Assembly (NCBI RefSeq): GCF_946480385.1
Contig: NZ_CAMLJP010000060.1
Location: 1-37,159, forward strand
DNA length: 37,159 nucleotides
From: an uncultured Azospirillum sp.
Lineage (GTDB): Bacteria > Pseudomonadota > Alphaproteobacteria > Azospirillales > Azospirillaceae
Direction of reading: 5' to 3'
The position numbers and the translations under genes are program-made. The notes beneath the pieces are model-generated. The model saw nothing but the letters and a program-made list of their open reading frames with translations, was not told where the DNA came from and searched no databases. Below are positions 26,692 to 33,634 of this stretch, one piece after another; the first letter of the stretch is position 1, and every line of letters starts with the position of its first letter.

Positions 26692-26712
26692 ATGAAGAGG
26701 ACAGCCGTATGA
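26692..26712 (+). CDS. Six-codon leader ORF overlapping the next start
   Basis: The strongest ribosome site in this region, AGGAGGG at 26681-26687, lies 5 bases before an ATG that reads MKRTAV and then stops. Its TGA overlaps the ATG of the following gene (ATGA at 26709-26712). It may be a coupling peptide that delivers ribosomes to the next gene. A one-base sequencing or natural frameshift joining it to the next gene is the alternative. Confidence 0.45.
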   Translation: MKRTAV

Positions 26713-27335
26713 CCGGCATGATGCTGTATTTCGCGCTGGGCCTGATGGTGCTGACCGTCCTGTCCAACCGCTACTGGCGCCGCCAGCTGGTGGTGACACG
26801 GATCGCCATGTCCAAGCTGAAGGAGAAGGTGGACGATGTGACCAAGGAGGTCGCCGACGTCGCGTCCGAATACGCTCAATTGGCGCACCACCATGCGGAG
26901 ATGGAAAAGCGTGTGCAGAAGGCGGAGATCGACATGCAGGCCGCCATCCTGGAGCTTGACCAAAAGAAATCGTCGGCGATGCAGCGGTATTTCGTGTTCG
27001 ACCGCAACGAACCGCGGCCCGGCCGCTTCTGGGAGGTCGCTGTCCGCTGCCACCCCACCGGCGTCAGCCTGTCCGACCAGCGCGGCTATCGCGGCTGGAC
27101 GGGGGTCCGCCGTTACCTGCTGATCGCCGATGGCGACCGCGAGGCGCGCGAGCGGGTCGCCGCCCGCTATCCCCGCAAGGCCGGCTTCGAGATCGTCGAG
27201 GTCGCCGGCTGCCGCCTGAACGGCCTGACCGTCAACCGCATCTCCGAACTCAGCACCTTCCGCAAGCCCGGAAAGCCGGAGGAAGAGGGCACGACCGCCC
27301 GCCCGCAGCGCCGGGCCACCTCGGCGCAATCCTGA
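26709..27335 (+). CDS. Membrane-anchored coiled-coil protein B (paralogue of A)
   Basis: This 208-residue protein of unrecognised family has one N-terminal transmembrane helix (residues 4-19, MMLYFALGLMVLTVLS). A coiled coil follows (about 31-90, SKLKEKVDDVTKEVADVASE), then a small alpha/beta C-terminal domain (94-172, RYFVFDRN, RFWEVAV, GWTGVRRYLLIADGDREARE) and a disordered Arg/Glu-rich tail. The architecture matches protein A 27 bases upstream, and both C-terminal domains share a W-x(9)-A-x(9)-V-x(8)-G spacing. The start is AGAGG-preceded and overlaps the stop of the MKRTAV mini-ORF. Likely cytoplasmic-facing and partnered with protein A. Confidence 0.82.
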   Translation: MTGMMLYFALGLMVLTVLSNRYWRRQLVVTRIAMSKLKEKVDDVTKEVADVASEYAQLAHHHAEMEKRVQKAEIDMQAAILELDQKKSSAMQRYFVFDRNEPRPGRFWEVAVRCHPTGVSLSDQRGYRGWTGVRRYLLIADGDREARERVAARYPRKAGFEIVEVAGCRLNGLTVNRISELSTFRKPGKPEEEGTTARPQRRATSAQS

Positions 27336-27428
27336 CCGCGCAATCCTGATCGACATCCCAATCGTGGACGGAAACCACGTCCGCACCCCCTTTCTTGGCG
27401 GCCGCCGCGCCCTATCTGCTGTCGGGCC

Positions 27429-28307
27429 ATGCCAAGACGCGCCCTGAAACGCTGGGTCCTCGCCCCTCTCCTGATTGCGCCGCTGCTGTCCGCCTGTTCC
27501 GGTCCGCAGATTGTCGACGCCCTCACCCCCCATTCGGGCTACGCGGTCACGACCGGGATTCCCTTTGCCGACGACCCGCGCCTGCGGCTCGACCTCTACC
27601 GGCCCGACCGGCCGGTGCAGGGAGCGCCGACGGTGGTGTTCTTCTATGGCGGCAATTGGGAAACCGGCGACAGGGGCATGTACCGGTTCGTCGCCCAAGC
27701 GCTGACCAGCCGCGGCTACAGCGTCGCCATCCCCGATTACCGGCTTTATCCGCGGGTGCGCTATCCGGAGTTCCTGCGCGATTCCGCCGCCGCGGTCGCC
27801 TGGGTCCGCCGCCATGGTGCGGAGCATGGCGCCCAGCCGGGGCCGGTGGCGGTGATGGGCCACTCGGCCGGCGCCTACAATGCGCTGATGCTGGCGGTTG
27901 ACCGGCGCTGGCTCGCCGAACAGGGGTTGGACCCCGCCCGCGACCTGCGCGCCGCGGTGGGGCTGTCCGGCCCCTACGACTTCCTGCCCCTGCAAAGCGA
28001 CATGCTGAAGGACCTGTTCGGCCCGGTGGAGCGAAGGCCGGACACCCAGCCGATCAACCATGTCGCCGCCCCGCTGCCGCCCCTGTTGCTCGCCACCGGC
28101 ACCGCCGACGAAACCGTCCTGCCGCGCAACAGCCGCAATCTGGCGGCACGGGTGCGCGAGGCCGGAGGAACCGTGCGCACCGCGGACTATGAGGGCATGG
28201 GCCACATCCGCACCGTCGCCGCCCTGGCGGCACCGCTGCGCTGGTTGGGGCCGGTGCTGGACGATGTCGACGCGTTCCTGAAATCGCTGTCGGATGCCGG
28301 AAGCTGA
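27429..28307 (+). CDS. Lipoprotein alpha/beta hydrolase (esterase-like)
   Basis: This 292-residue protein has a lipoprotein signal peptide with lipobox LLSAC (acylated C23), so it should be membrane-anchored on the periplasmic side. The hydrolase part belongs to the BD-FAE/HSL-like group. The oxyanion region is VVFFYGGNWETGDRG, DYRLYPRVRYPEFL follows, and the nucleophile S146 is in MGHSAGAYNALML. Asp is in TADETVLPRNS and His in EGMGHIRT. The triad is complete. It lies 93 bases after protein B in the same direction and may be in the same unit. Substrate unknown. Confidence 0.9.
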   Translation: MPRRALKRWVLAPLLIAPLLSACSGPQIVDALTPHSGYAVTTGIPFADDPRLRLDLYRPDRPVQGAPTVVFFYGGNWETGDRGMYRFVAQALTSRGYSVAIPDYRLYPRVRYPEFLRDSAAAVAWVRRHGAEHGAQPGPVAVMGHSAGAYNALMLAVDRRWLAEQGLDPARDLRAAVGLSGPYDFLPLQSDMLKDLFGPVERRPDTQPINHVAAPLPPLLLATGTADETVLPRNSRNLAARVREAGGTVRTADYEGMGHIRTVAALAAPLRWLGPVLDDVDAFLKSLSDAGS

Positions 28308-28333
28308 TCTATCTGTTTGATCAGGCTGTCCGA

Positions 28334-29029
28334 TCAGTCCACCGCAGCCTGGAACATGTATCCCATGCCGTGCACGGTGACGATGCGGCTGGGATCGGCC
28401 GGATCGGGCTCCACCACCCGGCGCAGGCGACGGACCAGCCGGTCGATGGAACGGTCGTAGGGCACCGAATCGCCGCGCAAGGTGAGGTCGAGCAGATCGT
28501 CCCGGCTCAGCACCCGCCCCGGATTCTCGACGAAGGCGGCGAGCAGTTCGAACTCGGCGGAGGTCAGGCGCGCATCCTCGCCATGGGGATCGCGCAGGCG
28601 GCGCTTGTCCAGATGCAGTTCCCACCCGTCGAACCGCTTCACCCGCCCACCGGCCGGCCGGGTCGGCTTGGCGATGCGGCGCAGCAGGCTGCGGGTGCGC
28701 GCCAGGATTTCGCGCGGCTCGAACGGCTTGGTGATGTAGTCGTCGGCTCCCAGCTCCAGCCCGATCAGCCGGTCCATCCGGTCGGACCGTCCGGTGATCA
28801 GGATGATGCCGATGTTGGAGGTCGCCCGCAGTTCCCGCGTCACCGCCAGACCGTCCTTTCCCGGTAGCCGGATGTCCAGCAGCAGCAGATCGATCCTTCC
28901 GCGCGCCAGCAATGCCGACAGCTGATCGCCGTCCCGTGCCAGCATCACCCGATAGCCCTCCCCTTCCAGGTAGGCCTTCAGGGTCTCGCGGGTGATAGGA
29001 TCGTCGTCGACCACCGCGATGGTGTGCAT
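28334..29029 (-). CDS. OmpR/PhoB-family response regulator (TorR/ArcA-like)
   Basis: This 231-residue two-domain regulator has a receiver domain with phospho-acceptor D52 (LLLLDIRLPGKDG), T79 (ILITGRSD) and K101 (YITKPFEPRE). It is followed by a winged-helix DNA-binding domain (about 130-228, LTSAEFELLAAFVENPGRVL, YDRSIDRLVRRLRRVV, TVHGMGYMF). All activation residues are present. The ATG at 29029 has GGGGG upstream and fits the conserved MHTIAVVDDD start. No histidine kinase is in the window, so its partner is elsewhere. It is divergent from the MocR gene across 204 bases. Confidence 0.94.
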   Translation of the reverse strand: MHTIAVVDDDPITRETLKAYLEGEGYRVMLARDGDQLSALLARGRIDLLLLDIRLPGKDGLAVTRELRATSNIGIILITGRSDRMDRLIGLELGADDYITKPFEPREILARTRSLLRRIAKPTRPAGGRVKRFDGWELHLDKRRLRDPHGEDARLTSAEFELLAAFVENPGRVLSRDDLLDLTLRGDSVPYDRSIDRLVRRLRRVVEPDPADPSRIVTVHGMGYMFQAAVD

Positions 29030-29179
29030 TGTCCCCCGTGCCGGACTGCGATGGGTGGCGGATTGTCTGCCACGCCCCATACCGAAGCTATCGGTTCCTC
29101 AGACGTGTTACAAGATGGTGCGTAACGGACTTGCACAAGGCGTTTCCGGATTGTTCGGCTGCTTCCTGCCCTGCCGACA

Positions 29180-29242
29180 GGGACAATTGCGCGGACCTTG
29201 CCATCAGGTCGGGACAATGCCACATTTGTACTCATGACAAAT
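29180..29242 (+). promoter_or_regulatory. Candidate MocR operator: GGGACAAT repeats and start-codon palindrome
   Basis: GGGACAAT occurs at 29180-29187 and 29211-29218, 31 bp apart or about three helical turns, just upstream of the MocR start. The dyad ATTTGT-N7-ACAAAT (29224-29242) spans the start codon itself. MocR regulators bind repeated sites near their own promoter, so this is a plausible autoregulatory and divergent operator. Confidence 0.5.
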
Positions 29243-30640
29243 TGGACCCCGAACCTGGAGGGCCGTCCCGGCCCACTCTATCGTGTCATCGCCGACGCGC
29301 TGGCCGACGACATCTCCGACGGCGTGCTGCCGGTCGGCACCCGGCTGCCGACCCACCGCGACCTCGCCTTCCGCCTGGGCGTGACGGTCGGCACGGTGAC
29401 GCGCGCCTACACCGAAGCGGAGAAGCGCGGGCTGATCGGTGGCGAGGTCGGGCGCGGCACCTTCGTCCAGGGCCAACGGACGCCGGCCACACCGCTGCCA
29501 CTCGGCTGGCCGCCGGCCGGTGAGACGTCCGCCGGCCCGGCCATCGTCAACATGACGACGGTCCACCCCGAACATGCGGTCGCGGTACAGACATTCGGCC
29601 AGACGCTGACGGCCATCGCCGCCTCCGGTCATGCCGCGACGCTGATCGGCTACGGCCCCCATGCCGGCCTGCCCGACCACCGCGCCGCCGCCGCGTCCTG
29701 GCTGGAACGCCAGCACCGGGTGAAGGCCACCGCCGACTCGGTGCTGCTGACCACCGGTGCGCAGAACGCACTGGCCGTGGCGCTGGCGGCCGTCGCCCGC
29801 CCCGGTGACGTCATCCTGGCGGAACGGCTGACCAACATCGGCACCAAGGCGCTGGCCGCCACCCAGGGCTATCACCTGGAAGGCGTGGCCATCGACGAAC
29901 ACGGGCTGGTGCCCGACGCCTTCGACAGCGCCTGCCGCCGGCTGGGGCCGAAGGCAGTCTATCTGGTGCCGACCCTGCAGAATCCGACGGCGGTCGTCAT
30001 GCCCACCGCCCGCCGCCGCGAGATCGTCGAGATCGCCCGCCGCTATGGCGTGATCCTGATCGAGGATGACGTGTTCGGCTTCATGGTGCCGGACGCCGTG
30101 CCGATGCAGACCATGGCACCGGACATCACCCTCTATGTGTCCAGTGTGTCGAAGAGCCTCGCCGCCGGGCTGCGGCTGGGCTTCGTCGTCGCGCCGCCTG
30201 AACTGCGCACCCGCGTCGAGACCGCCATCCGCGCCCTGCAATATTCCGCCCCCGCCTTGCCGGCGGAGGTCGCGGCGCGCTGGATCCAGGACGGCACCGC
30301 CGACCGCATCGTCGCCACCCAGCGGGAGGAGGATCTGGCCCGCCAGCGGCTCGCCCGCTCGATCCTGCCGGCCGAGACGGTCTATGGCCATCCGGCGGCG
30401 CAGCATCTGTGGCTGGTTCTGCCCGAACCCTGGCGGCGCGAGGACTTCATCGGCGAGGCCCGCCGCCGCGGGGTGATTGTCACCGGTGCCGACGCCTTCG
30501 CCGTCGGCCGCGCCAGTGCCCCTCATGCGGTGCGCGTCGGCCTGTGCATGCCGCGCAGCCGCGACGAGGCCGCCCGCGGCCTGCGGGCGCTGGCCGATGC
30601 GATCGACGCGCCGGCGGCGGCGATGCTGTCGATCGTATAA
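29234..30640 (+). CDS. MocR-type regulator (GntR wHTH fused to aminotransferase-fold domain)
   Basis: The protein has 468 residues. An N-terminal GntR winged helix-turn-helix spans about residues 13-80 (DDISDGVLPVGTRLPTHRDL, RLGVTVGTVTRAYTEAEKRG). It is fused to a fold-type I aminotransferase domain with the PLP lysine K307 in SSVSKSLAAGLRLGF, the PLP-contacting D in IEDDVFG and N250 in TLQNPT. Such proteins use PLP or an amino-compound adduct as effector. No clear Shine-Dalgarno precedes the ATG at 29234 and a palindrome covers it. An in-frame start 12 codons upstream would add unconserved residues. Target unknown; the divergent response regulator and the PPC-like gene downstream are the nearest candidates. 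Confidence 0.94.
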   Translation: MTNWTPNLEGRPGPLYRVIADALADDISDGVLPVGTRLPTHRDLAFRLGVTVGTVTRAYTEAEKRGLIGGEVGRGTFVQGQRTPATPLPLGWPPAGETSAGPAIVNMTTVHPEHAVAVQTFGQTLTAIAASGHAATLIGYGPHAGLPDHRAAAASWLERQHRVKATADSVLLTTGAQNALAVALAAVARPGDVILAERLTNIGTKALAATQGYHLEGVAIDEHGLVPDAFDSACRRLGPKAVYLVPTLQNPTAVVMPTARRREIVEIARRYGVILIEDDVFGFMVPDAVPMQTMAPDITLYVSSVSKSLAAGLRLGFVVAPPELRTRVETAIRALQYSAPALPAEVAARWIQDGTADRIVATQREEDLARQRLARSILPAETVYGHPAAQHLWLVLPEPWRREDFIGEARRRGVIVTGADAFAVGRASAPHAVRVGLCMPRSRDEAARGLRALADAIDAPAAAMLSIV

Positions 30641-30646
30641 GCGCGC

Positions 30647-30671
30647 CGGGGCGGCCGACCCTGCCGCCCCG
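30647..30671 (+). terminator. Hairpin after the MocR gene
   Basis: An 8-bp stem, CGGGGCGG / CCGCCCCG, with a 9-base loop starts 7 bases after the MocR stop. No T-run follows. Its right arm coincides with the first TGCCGCCC repeat, so one of the two readings may be secondary. Confidence 0.4.
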
Positions 30672-30713
30672 CTGGGAAAATCCTGCCGCCCAACGGTACC
30701 TGAATTGCCGCCC
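30662..30713 (+). promoter_or_regulatory. Three TGCCGCCC repeats at exact 22-bp spacing (putative enhancer)
   Basis: TGCCGCCC occurs at 30662-30669, 30684-30691 and 30706-30713, each start exactly 22 bp from the last, about two helical turns, so all face the same side of the DNA. They lie 50-115 bases upstream of a -24/-12 promoter with an IHF-like site between. This is the classic position for an enhancer-binding protein. The protein that would bind is unknown, and the motif is not the NifA or NtrC consensus. Confidence 0.55.
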
Positions 30714-30744
30714 GTCATAAAGATCGCTGACCGACTTCCTTTTT

Positions 30745-30757
30745 TATCAACAGCTTG
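30745..30757 (+). promoter_or_regulatory. IHF-consensus site
   Basis: TATCAACAGCTTG matches the IHF consensus WATCAANNNNTTR at every fixed position and is preceded by a T-run. It lies between the TGCCGCCC repeats and the -24/-12 element, where IHF bending normally helps an enhancer-bound activator reach sigma-54 polymerase. Confidence 0.55.
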
Positions 30758-30761
30758 CCTC

Positions 30762-30777
30762 TGGCCCGCATCCTGCA
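30762..30777 (+). promoter_or_regulatory. Sigma-54 (RpoN) -24/-12 promoter
   Basis: TGGCCCGCATCCTGCA has the invariant GG and GC 12 bases apart and differs from TGGCACG-N4-TTGCA at only two positions. The expected transcription start near 30788 is about 40 bases before the PPC-like ORF start at 30830. Confidence 0.6.
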
Positions 30778-30829
30778 AACCCCTTGCCCATCATTCCTTT
30801 CCGGGAATGCGGGAAGAGGGGAGCGCACC

Positions 30830-31549
30830 ATGGTCAGCCTGTCCAGTTACGCCGATGTCGGCAGCATGGCCCAGAGCCTGCAGCAGTCGATCGACGCCGC
30901 GGTGAAGCGCGTGCAGCAGCAGGCGGCGGGCAATGGCGGCGCGACCGGCAAGGTCCAGGAATACGAGCAGACCGTCAACAAATCGGCGATGAACGCCGCT
31001 CCCTTCGCGACGAACATCGGAACGCTGGTCAAGGACAGCAGCCGCCTGAACGTCTTCAGCTCGCTGGCCTCCAACGATCCCGCCGATTTCTACAAGTTCA
31101 ACGTCACCACCTCCGGCACCGCCACGCTCGGCACGGTGGGCGATGCCGGCGTCCGGCTGCAGCTGATGGACCGTGGCGGCAAGATCATCGCCGACAGCAA
31201 TAAGGATGCGGGCGCCAGCTATGACGCCTTCCAGAAGCTGAAATCGGGACAGTTCACCCTCGACAAGGGCGACTACACGCTGCGCATCGCCCGCGACAAG
31301 GACGTGCCGGTCAAGGATGCCAAGAGCTACGGCGTCCAGCTGCGCATGGGCAACTACAGCAAGGATTACGACACCATCGCCAAGCAGCCGGCCAAAGGCG
31401 ACAATCCCTTCGGCGGCAACACCAAGCTGCAGGGGCTGGCCTCGATCCTCGGCGCCGGCAGCGCCTCGCCCAACCCCGCCTCGATGCTGCTCGGCGGCTC
31501 CAGCGCCGGTTATGGCGGGCGCGGCTCGCTGCTGAACGCCATCCTGTAA
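30830..31549 (+). CDS. Leaderless protein with PPC-like beta-sandwich (unknown function)
   Basis: The protein has 239 residues. Residues 1-55 are helical and Gln/Ala-rich (SMAQSLQQSIDAAVKRVQQQ). Residues about 70-180 resemble the bacterial pre-peptidase C-terminal (PPC) beta-sandwich, with DPADFYKFNVTTSGTATLGT, VRLQLMDRGGKIIADSN, and FTLDKGDYTLRIARDKD. The tail is Gly/Ser-rich and ends RGSLLNAIL. PPC domains normally sit on secreted proteins, yet no Sec, Tat or lipoprotein signal is present. Export by type I or a flagellar-type route, or a cytosolic role, are open alternatives. GGGGAG seven bases upstream supports the ATG. A sigma-54-type control region precedes it and a LuxR-type response regulator is convergent 4 bases downstream. 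Confidence 0.85.
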   Translation: MVSLSSYADVGSMAQSLQQSIDAAVKRVQQQAAGNGGATGKVQEYEQTVNKSAMNAAPFATNIGTLVKDSSRLNVFSSLASNDPADFYKFNVTTSGTATLGTVGDAGVRLQLMDRGGKIIADSNKDAGASYDAFQKLKSGQFTLDKGDYTLRIARDKDVPVKDAKSYGVQLRMGNYSKDYDTIAKQPAKGDNPFGGNTKLQGLASILGAGSASPNPASMLLGGSSAGYGGRGSLLNAIL

Positions 31550-31553
31550 CGGG

Positions 31554-32222
31554 TCAGACCAGCCGGTCGCGCCCCGATTCCTTGACCAGCAGCACCGCCT
31601 GGGTGCGGCTGCCGACGCCCAGCGCCTTCAGGACGCCGGTAACGTGGGTCTTCACGGTGGACAGGTTCAACCCCAACCGTTCGCCGATCTCCTGGTTGGA
31701 CAGGCCCTGGGCCAGCAGATCAAGCACCTCCAGCTGCCGGCGGGTCAGCCCGTCGAAGATGCTGGGTGCCGCACCGCGCACGCTCGCCGCGGCGGCCGGA
31801 GCCGGCGCCCCCGGCATCCCCAGCACCGGCGGCACATAGGACCCGCCGGCCATCACCAGCCGCAGGATGTTCACCACCAGCACGTCGTCGGTCGATTTCG
31901 GAATGAAGGCGCGGACACCGCGCGACAGCACGGCGCGCATCTCATCCGGCGATTCGATCATCGAGAAGATGGCGACCGGTACCGGCGCCACACGCTTGAC
32001 CAGCGCCTCGACATCGTCCAGCCCGCCGAGCCCCGGCATGCGCAAATCCATGACGATCAGGTCGAATGCGCTCCCCCCGTCCTGCATCGACGTGTCGAGG
32101 ATGGCGTTCAGCTGGCTGAAGCTGGTGGCGGCCACCACGGTGGCCTGCTCGTCCAGTTCACCCACCAGATGGGTCAAGCCGCTGCGGACGATGGAATGAT
32201 CGTCGGCGATCAGAACCTGCAT
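31554..32222 (-). CDS. NarL/FixJ-family (LuxR-type) response regulator
   Basis: This 222-residue regulator has a receiver domain with D59 (LIVMDLRMPGLGG), S87 (VAIFSMIES) and K109 (AFIPKSTDD). An Ala/Pro/Gly-rich linker follows, then a LuxR-type helix-turn-helix (about 158-212, LTRRQLEVLDLLAQGLSNQE, LGLNLSTVKTHVTGVLKALG). All phosphorylation residues are present. No sensor kinase is in the window. It is convergent with the PPC-like gene and lies downstream of the OmpA-family gene on the same strand, 155 bases away, with its own promoter presumably in that gap. Confidence 0.94.
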   Translation of the reverse strand: MQVLIADDHSIVRSGLTHLVGELDEQATVVAATSFSQLNAILDTSMQDGGSAFDLIVMDLRMPGLGGLDDVEALVKRVAPVPVAIFSMIESPDEMRAVLSRGVRAFIPKSTDDVLVVNILRLVMAGGSYVPPVLGMPGAPAPAAAASVRGAAPSIFDGLTRRQLEVLDLLAQGLSNQEIGERLGLNLSTVKTHVTGVLKALGVGSRTQAVLLVKESGRDRLV

Positions 32223-32342
32223 GTAACGTCTCGGACCGAAGATGCCTGGAGTACCGCACCGTCATACGCTGACACAACGGTCCGCGCTACCTCCTTCGCA
32301 CGTCGGGCGGCGGCAATCCCGAATGGATCACGGCCACCCGCC

Positions 32343-32368
32343 GGGGGAGAGGCCCTCGCCCCTCCCCC
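32343..32368 (-). terminator. GC-rich hairpin after the OmpA-family gene
   Basis: GGGGGAG and CTCCCCC form a 7-bp stem around a 12-base loop, 9 bases after the porin stop. No T-run follows on the minus strand, so it may protect the mRNA end rather than terminate. Confidence 0.35.
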
Positions 32369-32377
32369 AACTCCCGG

Positions 32378-33421
32378 TCAGGAGATCTTGATCATGATCT
32401 GGGCACGGCGGTTCGACGGCTCGCGCACGTTCGGACCGGTCGGGACCATCAGCTGGTTTTCACCCACGCCTTCGATCGAGATGATGTTGGCCGGCGTGCC
32501 ATGCCTGATCAGCGACTGACGCACCGCTTCGGCCCGGCGCATCGAGAGCTTCTGGTTGTAGGACGGCGAGCCCGAGGTGTCGGTGTGGCCGATCACCTGG
32601 ATGCGGACGGCGCGGGCACGGCTGGCACCCTCGGCCGCATCGGCGATGATCTTGTCGGAATTCGGCGTGATCGCCGACTTGTCCCAATCGAAGAACACCT
32701 GATACTCGCTCTGCGGCTGGGCCGCCATCGGCGGCGCGGCCGGGGCCGGTGCGGCGACCGGCGTCGCCCGCGTCGGGCCGCCGAAGGTGTAGCGCAGGCC
32801 GGCCAGGATGGTGTGGTTGTGGTACTCGCCCTTGGAGGTCACCGGACCCAGTTCGAACTCCGGATCGACGGTGGCGAAATACCGATAGTCCAGCGTCAGC
32901 GCCACATTGTCGTTGATCGCATAGGACGCACCGACGATGCCCTGATAGGCGAAGACCCAGTCGCGGTCGCTGGCGCCGTTCAGCGACTGCTTTACGCCGG
33001 CGATACCGGCACCGGCGCCGATGTAGGGGGTGATCGGCAGGCCGATGTCGATGTCGTACAGCAGGTTGCCCATGAAGGCGACCGAGCTCATCTTGCCGCC
33101 CAGGCCGTTCAGGCCGGGGGTGGCGCTGCTGGTGCTGTCGACGCTGTTGCGCCACCGCCAGGCGGCCTCCAGTTCGGCGCGCAGGCCCATCGCGGTGGCG
33201 TAGCCGACCGACAGGTCGCCGATGCCGCCGATCTTGAATTCCTCCTTCAGGCCCAGCCCCGGAGCCGGATAGCTGCCGAGGTCGGCATCCTCGGTCCAGT
33301 TCACGCCGGCCCCCGCGCCGACATAAAAGCCTTCCGTACCGGCAAAGGCGGCGGTCGGGACGGCCAGTGAAGGAATGGCGACGGCCAGTGCCGTGCCCAG
33401 CAAAATCCCACGCATCGTCAT
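32378..33421 (-). CDS. Outer-membrane beta-barrel protein with C-terminal OmpA domain
   Basis: The protein has 347 residues. A Sec signal peptide (MTMRGILLGTALAVAIPSLA, cleavage near AAFAG) is followed by an eight-stranded OMP_b-brl-type barrel (about 25-220, GFYVGAGAGVNWTEDADLGS, YATAMGLRAELEAAWRW). A Pro/Ala linker (TPVAAPAPAAPPMAAQPQ) leads to an OmpA-like peptidoglycan-binding domain (about 235-347, VIGHTDTSGSPSYNQKLSMR, RAEAVRQSLIRHG, GENQLMVPTG, NRRAQIMI). It should anchor the outer membrane to peptidoglycan. GGGAA precedes the ATG at 33421. The divergent region upstream holds the palindrome CGGGACGTCCCG at 33456-33467. Confidence 0.95.
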   Translation of the reverse strand: MTMRGILLGTALAVAIPSLAVPTAAFAGTEGFYVGAGAGVNWTEDADLGSYPAPGLGLKEEFKIGGIGDLSVGYATAMGLRAELEAAWRWRNSVDSTSSATPGLNGLGGKMSSVAFMGNLLYDIDIGLPITPYIGAGAGIAGVKQSLNGASDRDWVFAYQGIVGASYAINDNVALTLDYRYFATVDPEFELGPVTSKGEYHNHTILAGLRYTFGGPTRATPVAAPAPAAPPMAAQPQSEYQVFFDWDKSAITPNSDKIIADAAEGASRARAVRIQVIGHTDTSGSPSYNQKLSMRRAEAVRQSLIRHGTPANIISIEGVGENQLMVPTGPNVREPSNRRAQIMIKIS

Positions 33422-33634
33422 GTTCTTGTTCCCATCGTTGACGGCGTTGGCGGATCGGGACGTCCCGGCCTGCGGCGAAGTGCGTGACAGAACGTGCTCC
33501 GGCCCCGACAATGGAATCGGCCGGCCCGGCTTCCAATCCCGGCCCTGCAAGGCCATCTTTTCTGTTGCAGATTTGCCTCAGCAACGCTGGGGGCATTTTC
33601 TCCGTCGATAACAATGACTTGGACAGACAGCACA

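Noticed and set aside
26394..28625. A 743-codon open frame on the minus strand opposite the coiled-coil and hydrolase genes
   Set aside because: Its composition is that of a shadow frame and it shows no domain, while the plus-strand genes have signal, TM and catalytic motifs.
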